NCBI GenBank assembly: GCA_963576725.1
Contig: OY755241.1
Span: forward strand, 26,262,449-26,326,448
DNA: 64,000 nucleotides
Direction of reading: 5' to 3'
DNA from: Azorinus chamasolen
Lineage: Eukaryota; Mollusca; Bivalvia; Cardiida; Solecurtidae
Shown here in pieces: positions 10,158 to 22,400 of this stretch. Position 1 is the stretch's first letter. Each line of letters starts with the position of its first letter. Position numbers and translations under genes: made by a program. The notes beneath the pieces were generated by a model, which searched no databases, was not told the DNA's origin, and saw only the letters and a program-made list of their open reading frames with translations.

Positions 10158-10856
10158 GAGTGAGTGAGTGAGTTGGGTTTTACGGCACCGCGACACTAAG
10201 TAGGTCATATAGCGCCAATGACGAAAATTATAATGAAACGATGAAAATCAATAAAAAATCTCAATCAACGAGTATGTAAATCATTAAAATATACGAAGAT
10301 GAAAATGTAGAAAGGAATACGGAAATAAAATGATAGAACTGGTTAAACAGATTTATATTTTAGAATAAAGACCAGTCTCTTTCAAAAACGAAATTATATT
10401 ATCGTACGGAACTGTATTAAATAACTGTTGCATAGAATCAACAGAAAAGTATTTATGTCTTATTATAGAAAGGTCAATACATTCAATCAAAAAATGTTTT
10501 ACTGTGTATGGCTCTTGACAGAAGACACATTCTGGCTGAATTTCGCGCTTTAGTAAATAGGAATGAGTAATATGAGAGTGTCCAATGCGACAGCGAGCAA
10601 GGACCACCTCATCTCTTCGAACAGCTCTATAATTTAACAGAGAATCACCAATGGTTGGTTTGATGGCATGAAGTTTATTGTTAACATTGCATTAACATTA
10701 ACATTGCCAAGAAACCTGCCATTTGGAACATGTATGCTGTTTAATCAATGGTTTAAAATCAGTATATGGTATTTTGAAAACTGCCTCATTCAGATTCAGG
10801 GATGACTTGGCCGTTTTATCTGCCTCTTCATTTCCCTGAATTCCAACATGGGTTAT
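10158..10856 (-). pseudogene. Decayed I-type LINE 3' remnant, copy 3 (different subfamily)
   Basis: The plus strand begins with a GAGTGAGTGAGTGAG tail and GGGTTTTACGGCACCGCGAC, a relative of the GTGTTTTACGGCCCATCGAC 3' end of copies 1 and 2. On the minus strand it encodes the end of RNase H (GIQGNEEADKTAK) and then, after an indel-damaged stretch near 10675-10700 where ACATTGCATTAACATTAACA is internally duplicated, the Cys-rich tail VLARCRIGHSHITHSYLLKR with PECVFCQEPYTVKHFLIEC to a stop at 10353. It is related to copies 1 and 2 but clearly diverged. The 5' end is truncated inside RNase H. Confidence 0.75.
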
Positions 10857-11838
10857 CTAGTGGTCATGACTAATCACCTTAGCAACTTTGAAGATCCTAA
10901 GCCAAACGACTGATCATTTATTGATCGGAAAACATTTCAAAAGGTTAAGGTCATGGTGACTTTGACCTAGTGACCTCAACAACAATAGGGATCATCTTGC
11001 GGTCATAAACAAGGACCACAGCAAGTTTGAAGTTTCCAAACCTAACCCTTGAGCAGGCAGTTATTGATCGGAAACCATTTCACCAGTTAAGGTCATGGTG
11101 ACTTATACTTTTGACCAAGTGATCTCAAAAACTATAGGGGTCATCTAGTGGCCATGACCAACTACCATAGCAAATTTGAAGATCCTAAGCAGTTATTAAT
11201 CAAAAAACATTTCACCAGTTAATGTTATGGTGACCTTGATCTTTGACCTAGAGACCTAAAATCAGGGGTCACCTAGTGGTCCAGACCAACCACAACAGCA
11301 AGTTGAAGATCCTAAGGCAAACCCATGAGCAGTTTTTGATTGGAAGCCATTTAAACAGTTATGGTCATGGTGACCATGACGTCTGCCCTAATGACCTAAA
11401 AACAATAGGCTTCATCTAGTGAGCATGACCAACTACCACAGCAAGTTTGAAGATCCTAAGCCAAACCCTTGAGCAGTTATTGATCAGAGACCATTTCATC
11501 AGTTAAGGTCATGGTGACCTTGACCTTTGACCTTAAAAACAATAGGGATCATCTTGTGGTCATGACCGAGCACCACAGCAAAGTTAAAGATCCTAAGGCA
11601 CACCCTTGAGCAGTTACTGATTGGAAACAATTTCACCAGTTAAGGTCATGGTGACTTTGATCTAGTGGCCTAAAAAACAATAGGGGTCATCTAGTTGTCA
11701 CGACCAACCACCACAGCAAGTTTGAAGATCATATGCCAAGTTGTTTATTAGTTATTGATCAGAAACCATCGATCGACTGACAGACCGACCGACATGTGAA
11801 AAGCAATATACCCATTTTTTTTCAAAATGGGGGTATAA
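10857..11838 (+). repeat. Dispersed repeat R2 with ~142-bp tandem units
   Basis: Six to seven units begin near 10920, 11062, 11195, 11337, 11479, 11617 and 11755 with TTGATCGGAAACCATTT variants, each followed by AGTTAAGGTCATGGTGAC, TTGACC and CAGCAAGTTTGAAGATCCTA. The element closes with CGACTGACAGACCGACCGAC and a terminal hairpin, ATACCCATTTTTTTTC against CAAAATGGGGGTAT. It is non-coding. Confidence 0.8.
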
Positions 11839-12158
11839 TGAACATTACTAGCATATTCACATTTCGTAGACAAAAACTAACAATCACAACAGTATAGAAC
11901 TTGATCAAATGACACATTGAACCGCAATGATTGATCTTAGTATACACTGTTTGCAATTTCAGATATGCAATAGTTCTCGTTTACTGTAAAGCTGTTTTGA
12001 AGACGGTATATTTGTCTTCTTGATGTGTATTCTGGAATATGAAAATCTGTAAATGCAAACAAACTGCAGCATATACATTATTATTGCTCATTAATGCCCC
12101 GGGGTCATACGATATTTTTGATGGACCTTCTTGCATAACTTCTGCATCAACAATTTTT
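11839..12158. other. Interval with no feature seen
   Basis: AT-rich sequence between repeats. Open frames of 60-100 codons on both strands show no domain. Confidence 0.4.
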
Positions 12159-12248
12159 TTAACTCTTTCCCTCGTATACCTTTGCAAACAGAGCAGACCT
12201 AGATCAGATAGCTCTTGTAGAAGTTGTCTAATCAGTCAGCTCTGTAAC
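12159..12248 (+). repeat. Hairpin repeat family H copy
   Basis: TTAACTCTTTCCCTCGTATA leads into TTTGCAAACAGAGCAGACCT with AGATCAGATAG, then a degenerate pairing arm CTAATCAGTCAGCTCTGTAA. Confidence 0.6.
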
Positions 12249-12326
12249 CAACGAGATTATAATTGGTCTGACTCTACAGTATCTATCAATACAAAAGTAT
12301 CCAACATATGCCATTATAAAACTTCA

Positions 12327-12780
12327 GCTTAGCAAGATGTGTATGTCAAACACTATCCCACCTTTATTATGTATGACCTTGACCTTAACAAAACACCATC
12401 TAAAATGTTTGCTAAAACATGCTTGCCAAGTTTGAAGTATGCATGTTGAATGGTGACAAAAGTATCGCCAATCTAAATTTGACCTGTAATTTGACCATTG
12501 ACTATGATGTATGACCTTGATCTTAATAAGTCACCCCTAGTCAAAATGTTCACTTACACAAACATGCCAAATTAGAAGTATGTATTTGCAATGTATCTAA
12601 ATTTGACCTGTAATTTAAACCCTGACCTTGATGTATGACCTTGACCTTAATAAAAACACCCCTCAAGATGTTCACTTCCATAAGATGTCAACTTTGAAGC
12701 ATGTAACTAAATTTGACTCATAACTTGACCTTGGTGTATGACCTTGACCTTTATATGTAATCCCACAAAATGCTAGCTCA
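12327..12780 (+). repeat. Dispersed repeat R3, tandem GACCTTGACC-rich copy
   Basis: It starts AGCAAGATGTGTATGTCAAA with CACTATCCC, the same 5' end as the copy at 18304. Units of about 105-140 bp beginning near 12367, 12508, 12633 and 12734 contain GTATGACCTTGACCTTAATA, then CAAAATGTTCAC, CCAA.TTTGAAGTATG and AAATTTGACCTGTAATTTGA. Confidence 0.7.
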
Positions 12781-12855
12781 GAGAGAGAGAATGAATGAAT
12801 GAGAGAGAGAGAGACACACACACACAGATGGACAGACAGACAGACACAGAGAGAA
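12781..12855. repeat. Microsatellite (GA/AATG/CA/GACA mix)
   Basis: Runs of GAGAGAGAGA, AATGAATGAATG, GAGAGAGAGAGA, CACACACACACA and GACAGACAGACAGA follow one another. Confidence 0.85.
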
Positions 12856-13576
12856 TACTACACCTAACCAATAAGACAATTATAAAACTTACTCAAACGG
12901 ATTCAAGACACTCTACCCTACCAATCCTCAAAACTTAGGACTTCGGCAACCCTGAAAAAATATTTACATGTGTACTTCTACGACTTGGGTGAATATTTGC
13001 ATTTGAATATCTTCCTTGTCCAAAATGAATGATCAAACAAGAGGGCCAAGATGACCCTTAATAGCTCACCTGATTACGATATATTTAAGATTGCTGCTGA
13101 GTAGCGAATGGGTAGGGCCAATATTGACCTTAGGAACAATATTTGAACTATGTTGATAGTGGATCATGGGCAGTGGTTCTGCAGAACAAGGTTTTAAAAG
13201 ATTTAGAATATTGATCAAGACAATCATTCTGACCTATTAAGATTGGGCTGAAAATGTGCCATCTACAGTATTTTTTCTAAGATTTGACTTCGTGACCTAC
13301 TTTTTATTCCCACCCCACCCCTGATCACACTCAACCTTGATATCACCAAGACAAACACTCTGAGTGTGGTCGCTGGAGTGTAAATAATGAATGAATGGTG
13401 TTTTACGGCCCATCGACACTGATGGTCATATAGAGCCGAATAAATAATGTAAATAAAACTATATGATGAAATCAAATAAAGACAATCTCACTAGATTATG
13501 TAAATGTCAGTCCCGATCAACAGGATTGTAAATAAAATAAGGACAAAACATAATCGACATTCTAAAAATATACCTT

Positions 13577-16500
13577 TTAAATTTTAGAATATATATTAAT
13601 GGCTTTTAAAAAATCAAATATTTTTGGTATTTCTACCAGCTCAAACAGTTCCCTCAGGGAATCTGCTTGAAAGAACCTATCTCTGATTAAGATTAAATTA
13701 GGACATTCAATGAGAATGTGCTGAATTGTATAAGGTTCAAAACAAAATAAACATTCAGGTTGAACTTCACCTTTCAGTAAAAATGAATGAGTTAAAAAAG
13801 AATGTCCAATTCTTATTCTGGCCAATACGACCTCATCACGCCGAATTGGCAAGCATGAACAAAAATGTTCACCTAAAATAGGTTTAACAGCATGGAGCTT
13901 GTTATGAATTTCCTCATTCCAAGACTCCTGCCATTTATATAGAATATGTCTAGTAATTTGTGGTTTGAAATCCGAATACGGTAATCTCATATCAGATTCA
14001 GGCGATTCAAGCGCAGACTTCGCTGCAAGGTCCACCCTCTCGTTGCCCTGTATTCCACAATGACTAGGTATCCAACAAAATATTACATCTTTTGAATTAG
14101 ACATTTCATGGTATTTTAAAACAAGTTTTTTAATAAGAACATTTTTGGTAGAACATTTACTCAGTGATTGTAAAACAGAAAGAGAATCCGAAAAGATTAT
14201 ATTTTTACTACATGATTTTCCAGCAATATAATCAAGAGCTAAATCAATAGCTTTGATCTCTGCTGAAAAAATGGAGGCATTATCAGGAAGCCGAAATTTT
14301 GTCTCTGTGTCATCAGCCACAAAGGCAGCTGCGACTCTCTCATCATCTTTTGAACCATCAGTATAAACTTGTTCATAATCTTCAAATCTTGAAATTATTT
14401 CATTTAAAAAAGAACTGAATTCAAGCGAGCTTGTTTCAGACTTTTTATGCCGTGTTAGTTCAAAGATAACTTTTGGTGGTTTAATAGTCCAAGGTGGTAT
14501 AGATTCAACTTTAGTCTTTTCAACTAAAGACAAATCTATATCACTATTTTGAAAACTGTTTTTCATACGTATTCCGAAAGATGGAATTACCTTTTCCTTA
14601 GATTCAAATAAACGTTGATATTTAGGTCTAAAAACATGTTTATGAGCGGGATTTGATGGGTTTGAAGCTAATTTAGAGGTATACTGCATGGATAGTTTTT
14701 CACGACGAGTAAAGTGATGGCTCATTCGCCTCAACATATAAACTTTTAGCAGGGGATGTCCTAAAGGCACCCAATGCTAAACGTAAACCTTGGTGATGAA
14801 TTGGATCAAGCATCTGCAAGTATGATTTCCTTGCAGAGCCATATACAACACTACCATAATCCAGTTTGGACCTCACTAAACTTCTATACAATTTATGCAT
14901 TACATTGCGATCTGCACCCCATTCGGTATGTGCAAGAACGCGAAGCAATTTCAGAGTTTTCTGGCATTTAGCCTTTAAGTATTTAATATGAGGTATAAAG
15001 GAAAGTTTTTTGTCAAAAATGACGCCGAGAAATTTCGCCTGGTCTACAACTGGAATGGGATCACCATTCAAGTGCAACTCAGGATCATTGTGGAATTTTC
15101 TCAGTTGACAGAAATGTACACAATTTGTTTTAGACTTTGAAAATCTAAAGCCGTTTTCAGTAGCCCATTTTTGAGCTTTATCAATGGACTGTTGAAGTTG
15201 ACGTTCAACAGTACGCATGTGTTTAGAACGGTAACAAATTAAAAAGTCATCAACATACAATGAACAGTCAGTGTCACTAGTAATAGATTTAACAATATTA
15301 TTAATTTTAACATTAAATAGAGTGACTGACAAAATACTTCCTTGTGGAACACCCATTTCCTGTTTTTGCATACCAGAAAGAGTAGTTCCAACACGGACTT
15401 GAAATTCCCTATCATTTAAAAAGTTTTCAATAAAAACTGGAAGTCGACCTTTAAGTCCAGATTCATGAAGGTCTTTCATTATGCCATACTTCCAAGTTGT
15501 ATCGTAAGCTTTCTCAAGATCAAAGAAGACAGCAACTAAGTGCTCCTTCTTGATGAAAGCTTCACGAATAAATGTTTCCAACCTAACTAAATGATCATTT
15601 GTACTTCTTTGGCTCCTGAATCCACTTTGATACTCCGTAATGAGGTTGTTGGATTCAAGATACCAAACAAGTCTTGCGTTAATCATGCGCTCTAAAGTTT
15701 TACATACGCAGCTCGTCAAGGCTATAGGACGATAATTATTTGGATCTGTATTATCTTTCCCTGGTTTTGGAACAGGAATAACTGTAGCCTGTTTCCAAAA
15801 CTTGGGCAATTTACTACTTGACCATATATGGTTAAAAATATATAAAAGAACATGCATACAAATTGAGGGCAAGTGTTTAAGAAATTGATAATGAATGTCA
15901 TCAGGTCCAACAGCTGTATCGCGCGATTTATTAAGAGCATCAGTTCTCTCTCAGTAAAAGGTAAATTGTAGCTTTCAGTGTTGTGAGAAGTAAAATTAAG
16001 TTTTTCCTTTTCTTTAGTCTTTTTTATATGTCTAAATTCAGGAGTGGATTTAGCTGATGAAGAGTTTTTAGCAAAAGCATCAGCTAAGGAATTGGCTATA
16101 TCTTTTACATCTGTTATTTTTTTATCATCTGCATTTAAATGTCCAAAAGAGGATTTACCTTTACCACTTATTTTACGCACCATATCCCATACCTTCTTTA
16201 CTGATGAACGACAATTTAATTTAGAAACATATTTCTTCCAAGACTGTGATTTTACAGTCTTGATAGTACGACGAGCTTTAGCCCTAAATACTCTAAAATG
16301 ATTTAAATTATCCTGAGTAGGACTGACTTTAAATTTTCTAAGAGCTGCTTTACGCTTTCTAATAGCCTCCTTACATTCATCATCATTCCACGGTTTAGGA
16401 GGTTTCTTTGGGTTTGATGAGGACTTTGGAATGCATTCTTCTGCCACTGAATATAAAATGGATGTAAATGTTTCAATGGGGTCATCACTATTTTCAAATA

Positions 16501-17281
16501 CATCTGATCTAATCTTTTCCCTACACAATATTTCAAACTTTTCCCAATTTGCTTTCTTGAGTTTCCAGCGAGGAACACATTCCTCGACTGGAGAAGCAAT
16601 ATGGTTTAGGAATATTGGAAAGTGGTCACTTCCACATAGGTCGTCACCAACTTTCCAATCATAATCCAAGTAAATGGTTGGGTAACAAATAGAAAGATCA
16701 ATGCAAGTAAAAGTTCCTGATGCCGGGTGAAGATAGGTTGGGGACTTATTGTTGGAGATGCACAAATCGTGCTCACCAACAAAATCCTCAACAATTTTAC
16801 CTAAAGCATTAGTATTTGTAGATCCCCATAGAGGATTATGGCTATTAAAATCCCCTAACAATATAAATGGGGCAGGCAATTGTTCAACAAGGGAGTCAAG
16901 TTCTTTCTTGTCAACTGTTGTCCTTGGCGGAATATAAATAGAACAAAATGTAATGACCTTATGAAGGGTGACACTGACAGTAACAACTTGTAAATTAGTT
17001 TTAATAGGTAAAAGAATATGAACAACAGAGTTGTTAACAATAATTGATGAGCCGCCAGCAGCTCTTTCACCATCGTTAAAAATATGATTATAAATAGAAT
17101 AATTTCTAAAGCTGACTTGATCAGTGTCCTTCAAGAATGTTTCTTGAAGACACATTATGGCCGGGTCATATTTATTCAGCAACAGAAGAATTTCAGGGTC
17201 ATATTTATTCAGCAACAGAAGAATTTCATTATAATTTGCCTTAAGTCCTCTACAATTCCATTGTATTACGCAGTTTTTCAT
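13577..17281 (-). pseudogene. LINE ORF2 (APE endonuclease-RT-RNase H), two frameshifts
   Basis: The start is MKNCVIQWNCRGLKANYNEI at 17281. Endonuclease residues: Asn 9, Glu 47 (LQET), GDFNS (Asp 144, Asn 146) and GSDHFP (Asp 219, His 220). A 33-bp duplication (17163-17195 and 17196-17228) adds 11 residues, repeating EILLLLNKYDP. Compared with copy 1, a net 4-nt loss near 15938-15943 shifts the frame before the RT. The RT then reads from 15872 with YRPIALTS, FFDLEKAYD, GVPQGS and YVDD. A 2-nt loss near 14707 shifts it again before RNase H (YTDGS, SAEIKAI, FSDSLSVLQ, NERVDLAAK) and the Cys-rich tail. The product would have nicked target DNA and copied the element RNA; this copy cannot. Confidence 0.85.
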
Positions 17282-17310
17282 TATTGATTAATGAAAATAT
17301 ATATATTTAG

Positions 17311-17795
17311 TTAGGTTGGAGGCTTAACAGGAACAATCTTTGATTTGTCTTTTATCTTTTTTGGGGATTTGGAAGAAGGCACAATGGATGTATGTACATC
17401 CATCACTTCTTCCTCATCCAAGCTGCTATAAGTGTTGTGCAGCTTTACAGGATTCCCTTTACCATTTGGTAAAGGATCAACACTGTTGGGTTTTGTTTTA
17501 GAGATAGAGTTTTTCTGACTCTGAGGCGATCCCTGGGTCGCCTGACAAGCCATGTCAGACTTGCCGGAGACGGCAGAGTCAGAAATCTGTTTGTAGTTTG
17601 GCGCACCGTATGGCCAGGTGATGATTGTCTGAGTTTCAGCGTTCTTAGTTTGGATTTTATTTTCCTTCACCTTATCTGCATAAGATGAGCCCGCAACTGT
17701 GGAAGGTTTTGAGGCTTCCACAATTTTACGGGCTTCAGGAAAGGAAACATTCTGTAGAACTCTAATTCTCTGAATTTCCTTTTCCTGCTTCCACT
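17311..17795 (-). pseudogene. LINE ORF1 (gag-like) C-terminal fragment
   Basis: From the 5' truncation point the minus strand reads WKQEKEIQRIRVLQNVSFPE with ARKIVE, a segment that follows the zinc knuckles in I-type ORF1 proteins. A low-complexity Ser/Lys/Pro-rich region then runs to a stop at 17311. The knuckles themselves are missing because the element is 5' truncated here. The frame also extends upstream into flanking R1 DNA (to 17871), which is not part of the protein. ORF2 starts about 29 nt downstream. Confidence 0.65.
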
Positions 17796-18303
17796 TGGAG
17801 TGTAAATAAGATTTTTCTAAGATATGACCAAGTGACCTACTTTTTGACCACATGTAACCCACACGTAACAAATTTTATTAGGACAATCATTCTGACTAAT
17901 TTTCATGAAGATTTGGCTATAAATGTGACCTCTAGAGTGTTCACTTGTCACCCAGGGTTTGGGCCAATTTTGACCCCAGGGGCATGATTTATATAGCTTT
18001 TGTAGAGGACCTGAACATGATGTTGTGTGTCTAATACGAAATCAGAACCTTCAGTTTCATAGGAGAAGATTTCCAAATTTTTCACTGCATGTTTCTATAG
18101 AAAACTAGCCACCTACTGGTGAGCTAAAAAGCATGATCATCCATAACAAACCGACTGTGGATGTACATTATACTTATTCTTAGTTTTATGATTCACTTGT
18201 CAACAGCTTTTATGAACTTCATGTTAGAAATAATTACTTTATGAATATCAATTAGCTGGAATTCCATAATGGCTTGATGGATACAGATGTTTTATGATAA
18301 CAA

Positions 18304-18690
18304 CAAGATGTGTTTGTGAAACACTATGCCCCCTCATATATTTGACCTCTGACCTTGACATGTCACCCCTCAAAATGTGCAGCCTCATGAGATACACAAG
18401 CATGCCAAATATCAAGTGTCTATCTCTACTGGTCCAAAAGTTATGGCCAATGTTAAAGTCGGCGATTTGACCCATATATTTGACCTCTGACCTTGAAGGA
18501 TGACCTTGACCTTGACACGTCACCCCTCAAAATGTGCGGCTTCATGAGATACATATGTATGCCAAATATCAAGTCTCTATCTATACTGGCTCAAAAGTTA
18601 TGACCAATGTTAAAGTTGCTGGCAAACAAACAGACAAACAGACAGGGCAAAAACAATATGCCCCCGACTATCTTCTATGGGGGCATAAAA
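18304..18690 (+). repeat. Dispersed repeat R3 copy
   Basis: It begins AAGATGTGTTTGTGAAACAC and contains two units with CACCCCTCAAAATGTGC, CATGAGATACA and ATGCCAAATATCAAG. It ends CAAACAGACAAACAGACAGG and CAAAAACAATATGCCCCCGA, with a final hairpin GCCCCCGACTATC against GGGGGC. It is internally duplicated and non-coding. Confidence 0.75.
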
Positions 18691-18730
18691 AAAGCAGAAT
18701 GAGTGCAATCTACATACAATATAACATAAG

Positions 18731-18832
18731 GAAACACAGGACCTGGATTAGATAGCTCCTACAGCAGCCTTCTGATCTGAATCTACTGTTTTCAAATGAT
18801 GAAAAGGCATTTACATGAGGGAAAGGGTTAAC
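18731..18832 (-). repeat. Hairpin repeat family H copy (-)
   Basis: On the minus strand it reads TTAACCCTTTCCCTCATGTA and then AACAGTAGATTCAGATCAGA with a second arm around TCTAATCCAGGTCC. It is the reverse orientation of the copy at 4366. Confidence 0.65.
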
Positions 18833-19319
18833 ATTGATGTAATGCCATGGAGTAACACTGATTAGCAATGAAAATGACCAGTGAGCTGTCCATCTTGAGC
18901 TAGGCTTGCTAAGCAAGATGTGTTTGTTGAAAAACACTTTGTTCCCAACTGAGGTTTTGACCAACAAGTCATCTGGCAATTAATAATTATTTTGATATGA
19001 CCTGTCACCAATCTCAATTCAGGAGATTAAAACACATCCCAAATCATGCATGTTAAAATATTTTGACAAGACAAAACTGTTTGCCTATAGATAATAACAT
19101 ACCACATATAAAAAACATGTTTAAATTCACTGACTTATGGCAATGTGTAGCTGGTGAATTGAAGTACTATGGAAAGGATCTATAATTCTATGGTAACAGT
19201 TAAATCATACCTATCAGTAGTGTTCTATACCAGGACCATTTATGTTTTAAAAGTATTCAAGTTTATAAGCAATATGAAACAATCTCTTTTAGCCCTAAGC
19301 AATATGAAACAGTCTCTTT
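18833..19319. other. Interval with no gene
   Basis: A bare R3 5' end (AGCAAGATGTGTTTGTTGAA) lies at 18913. A 31-bp direct duplication of GCAATATGAAACAATCTCTT with TTAGCCCT lies at about 19272-19333. Nothing else is recognised. Confidence 0.45.
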
Positions 19320-19412
19320 TAGCCCTTTCCCTCAAATGTGTTTTCGTCCATTTTCTGAGTCGACCCAGGTCAGATGGCCCCTGTAGTATCTGTCTGATCA
19401 GAATCTGATCTT
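19320..19412 (+). repeat. Hairpin repeat family H copy
   Basis: TAGCCCTTTCCCTCAAATGT is followed by CTGAGTCGACCCAGGTCAGA and the pairing arm TCTGTCTGATCAGAATCTGA. It abuts satellite A. Confidence 0.6.
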
Positions 19413-19441
19413 AAATCTGACCAAGCTATTATTTCTGACAT

Positions 19442-22400
19442 GGTCCAATGTATACACCAATTTGTGCACACAAAGTATACGCCCTATCCAATTTGTACAC
19501 GAAGTATATGACCTGTACAGGCCGTTTACACCACTTATACCCAATGTACAAAGCGTATAGACCGATTACACCAAGTATACACAATGTATCATCGGTTATA
19601 TATGGTCCAATGTATACACCAAATTGTGCACACAAAGTATACGCCCTGTACAGGCCGTTTACACCACGTATACCCAATGTACAAAGCGTATAGACCGTTT
19701 ACACCAAGTGTACACAATGTACAAAGCGTATAGACCATTTACACCAAGTATACACAATGTACAAAGCGTATAGACCGTTTACACCAAGTATACACAATGT
19801 ATCATCGGTTATACATGGTCCAATGTATACACCAAATTGTGCACACAAAGTATACGCCCTGTACAGGCCGTTTGCACGACGTATACCCAATGTACAAAGC
19901 GTATAGACCGTTTACACTAAGTATACACAATGTATCATCGGTTATATATGGTCCAATGTATACACAAAATGGTGCACACAAAGTATACGCCCTGTACAGG
20001 CCGTTTGCACGACGTATACCCAATGTACAAAGCGTATAGACCGTTTACACTAAGTATACACAATGTATCATCGGTTATATATGGTCCAATGTATACACGA
20101 AATTGTGCACACAAAGTATACGCCCTATACAATTTTGTACACGAAGTATATGACCTGTACAGGCCGTTTACACCACGTACATCAAGTATACACAATGTAT
20201 CATCGGTTATATATGGTCCAATGTATACACCAAATTGTGCACACAAAGTATACGCCCTATACAATTTTGTACACGAAGTATATGACCTGTACAGGCCGTT
20301 TACACCACGTATACCCAATGTACAAAGCGTATAGACCGTTTACATCAAGTATACACAATGTATCATCGGTTATATATGGTGCAATGTATACACCAAATTT
20401 TGTGCACGAAGTATACGTCCTATACAGGGCGTATGCCCAACGTACCAAGCGTACAGGCCGTGTACATCAAGTATACACAATGTATCATCGGTTATATATG
20501 GTCCAATGTATACACCAAATTGTGCACTCAAAGTATACGCCCTGTACAGGCCGTTTGCACGACGTATACCCAATGTACAAAGCGTATAGACCGTTTACAC
20601 TAAGTATTCACAATGTATCATCGGTTATATATGGTCCAATGTATACACGAAATTGTGCACACAAAGTATACGCCCTATACAATTTTGTACACAAAGTATA
20701 CGCCCTGTACAGGCCGTTTGCATGACGTATACCCAATGTACAAAGACAATGTATCATCGGTTATATATGGTCCAATGTATACACCAAATTGTGCACACAA
20801 AGTATACGCCCTGTACTGGCAGTTTACACCACGTATACCCAATGTACAAAGCGTATAGACCATTTACACCAAGTATACACAATGTACAAAGCGTATAGAC
20901 CGTTTACACCAAGTATACACAATGTATCATCGGTTATATATGGTCCAATGTATACACCAAATTATGCACACAAAGTATACGCCCTGTACAGGCAGTTTAC
21001 ACCACGTATACCCAATGTACAAAGCGTATAGACCATTTACACCAAGTATACACAATGTACAAAGCGTATAGACCGTTTACACCAAGTATACACAATGTAC
21101 AAAGCGTATAGACAGTTTACACCAAGTATACACAATGTATCATCGGTTATATATGGTCCAATGTATACACCAAATTTTGTGCACGAAGTATACGTCCTAT
21201 ACAGGGCGTATGCCCAACGTACCAAGCGTACAGGCCGTGTACATCAAGTATACACAATGTATCATCGGTTATATATGGTCCAATGTATACACCAAATTGT
21301 GCACACAAAGTACACGCCCTGTACAGGCCGTTTGCACGACGTATACCCAATGTACAAAGCGTATAGACCGTTTACATTAAGTATTCACAATGTATCATCG
21401 GTTATATATGGTCCAATGTATACACGAAATTGTGCACACAAAGTATACGCCCTATACAATTTTGTACACGAAGTATATGACCTGTACAGGCCGTTTACAC
21501 CACGTGTACCCAATGTACAAAGCGTATAGACCGTTTACACCAAGTATACACAATGTATCATCGGTTATATATGGTCCAATGTATACACAAAATGGTACAC
21601 ACAAAGTATACGCCCTGTACAGGCCGTTTGCACGACGTATACCCAATGTACAAAGCGTATAGACCGTTTACACTAAGTATACACAATGTATCATCGGTTA
21701 TATATGGTCCAATGTATACACCAAATTGTGCACACAAAGTATACGCCCTTTACAGGCAGTTTACACCACGTATACCCAATGTACAAAGCGTATAGACCAT
21801 TTACACCAAGTATACACAATGTACAAAGCGTATAGACCGTTTACACCAAGTATACACAATGTATCATCGGTTATATATGGTCCAATGTATACACCAAATT
21901 GTGCACACAAAGTATACGCCCTATACAATTTTGTACACGAAGTATATGACCTGTACAGGCCGTTTACACCACGTATACCCAATGTACAAAGCGTATAGAC
22001 CGTTTACACCAAGTATACACAATGTATCATCGGTTATATATGGTCCAATGTATACACCAAATTTTGTGCACGAAGTATACGTCCTGTACAGGGCGTATGC
22101 CTAATACCAAGCGTATAGGTCGTGTACACCAAGTATACACAATGTATCATCTGTTATATATGGTCCAATGTATACACCAAATTGTGCACACAAAGTATAC
22201 GCCCTGTACAGGCCGATTACACCACGTATACCCAATGTACAAAGCGTATAGACCGTTTACACCAAGTATACACAATGTATCATCGGTTATATATGGTCCA
22301 ATATATACACGAAATTGTGCACACAAAGTATATGCCCTATACAATTTTGTACACGAAGTATATGACCTGTACAGGCCGTTTACACTACGTATACCCAATG

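Larger units (their letters stand above)
13374..17809 (-). mobile_element. I-type (Nimb-like) LINE, copy 2, 4.4 kb, 5' truncated in ORF1
   Basis: Target-site duplication TGGAGTGTAAATAA is at 13374-13387 and 17796-17809, giving an element body of 13388-17795. On the minus strand it holds the ORF1 C-terminus, a ~29-nt gap, the ORF2 endonuclease, RT and RNase H, then the same 3' UTR and TGAATGAATG tail as copy 1. The two copies look nearly identical where they overlap. Two frameshifts and a 33-bp internal duplication inactivate ORF2. Confidence 0.9.
13036..18130 (+). repeat. Dispersed repeat R1 variant, split by a LINE
   Basis: The 5' end AACAAGAGGGCCAAGATGAC is at 13036 and the 3' end CTACTGGTGAGCTAAAAA at 18113-18130. 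The element is interrupted by the LINE at 13388-17795. GGACAATCATTCTGACTAAT on the right corresponds to GACAATCATTCTGACCTATT at about 13220 on the left, and both sides contain TTTTTCTAAGAT with GTGACCTACTTTTT, so it is an internally repeated R1-type copy. Confidence 0.7.
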
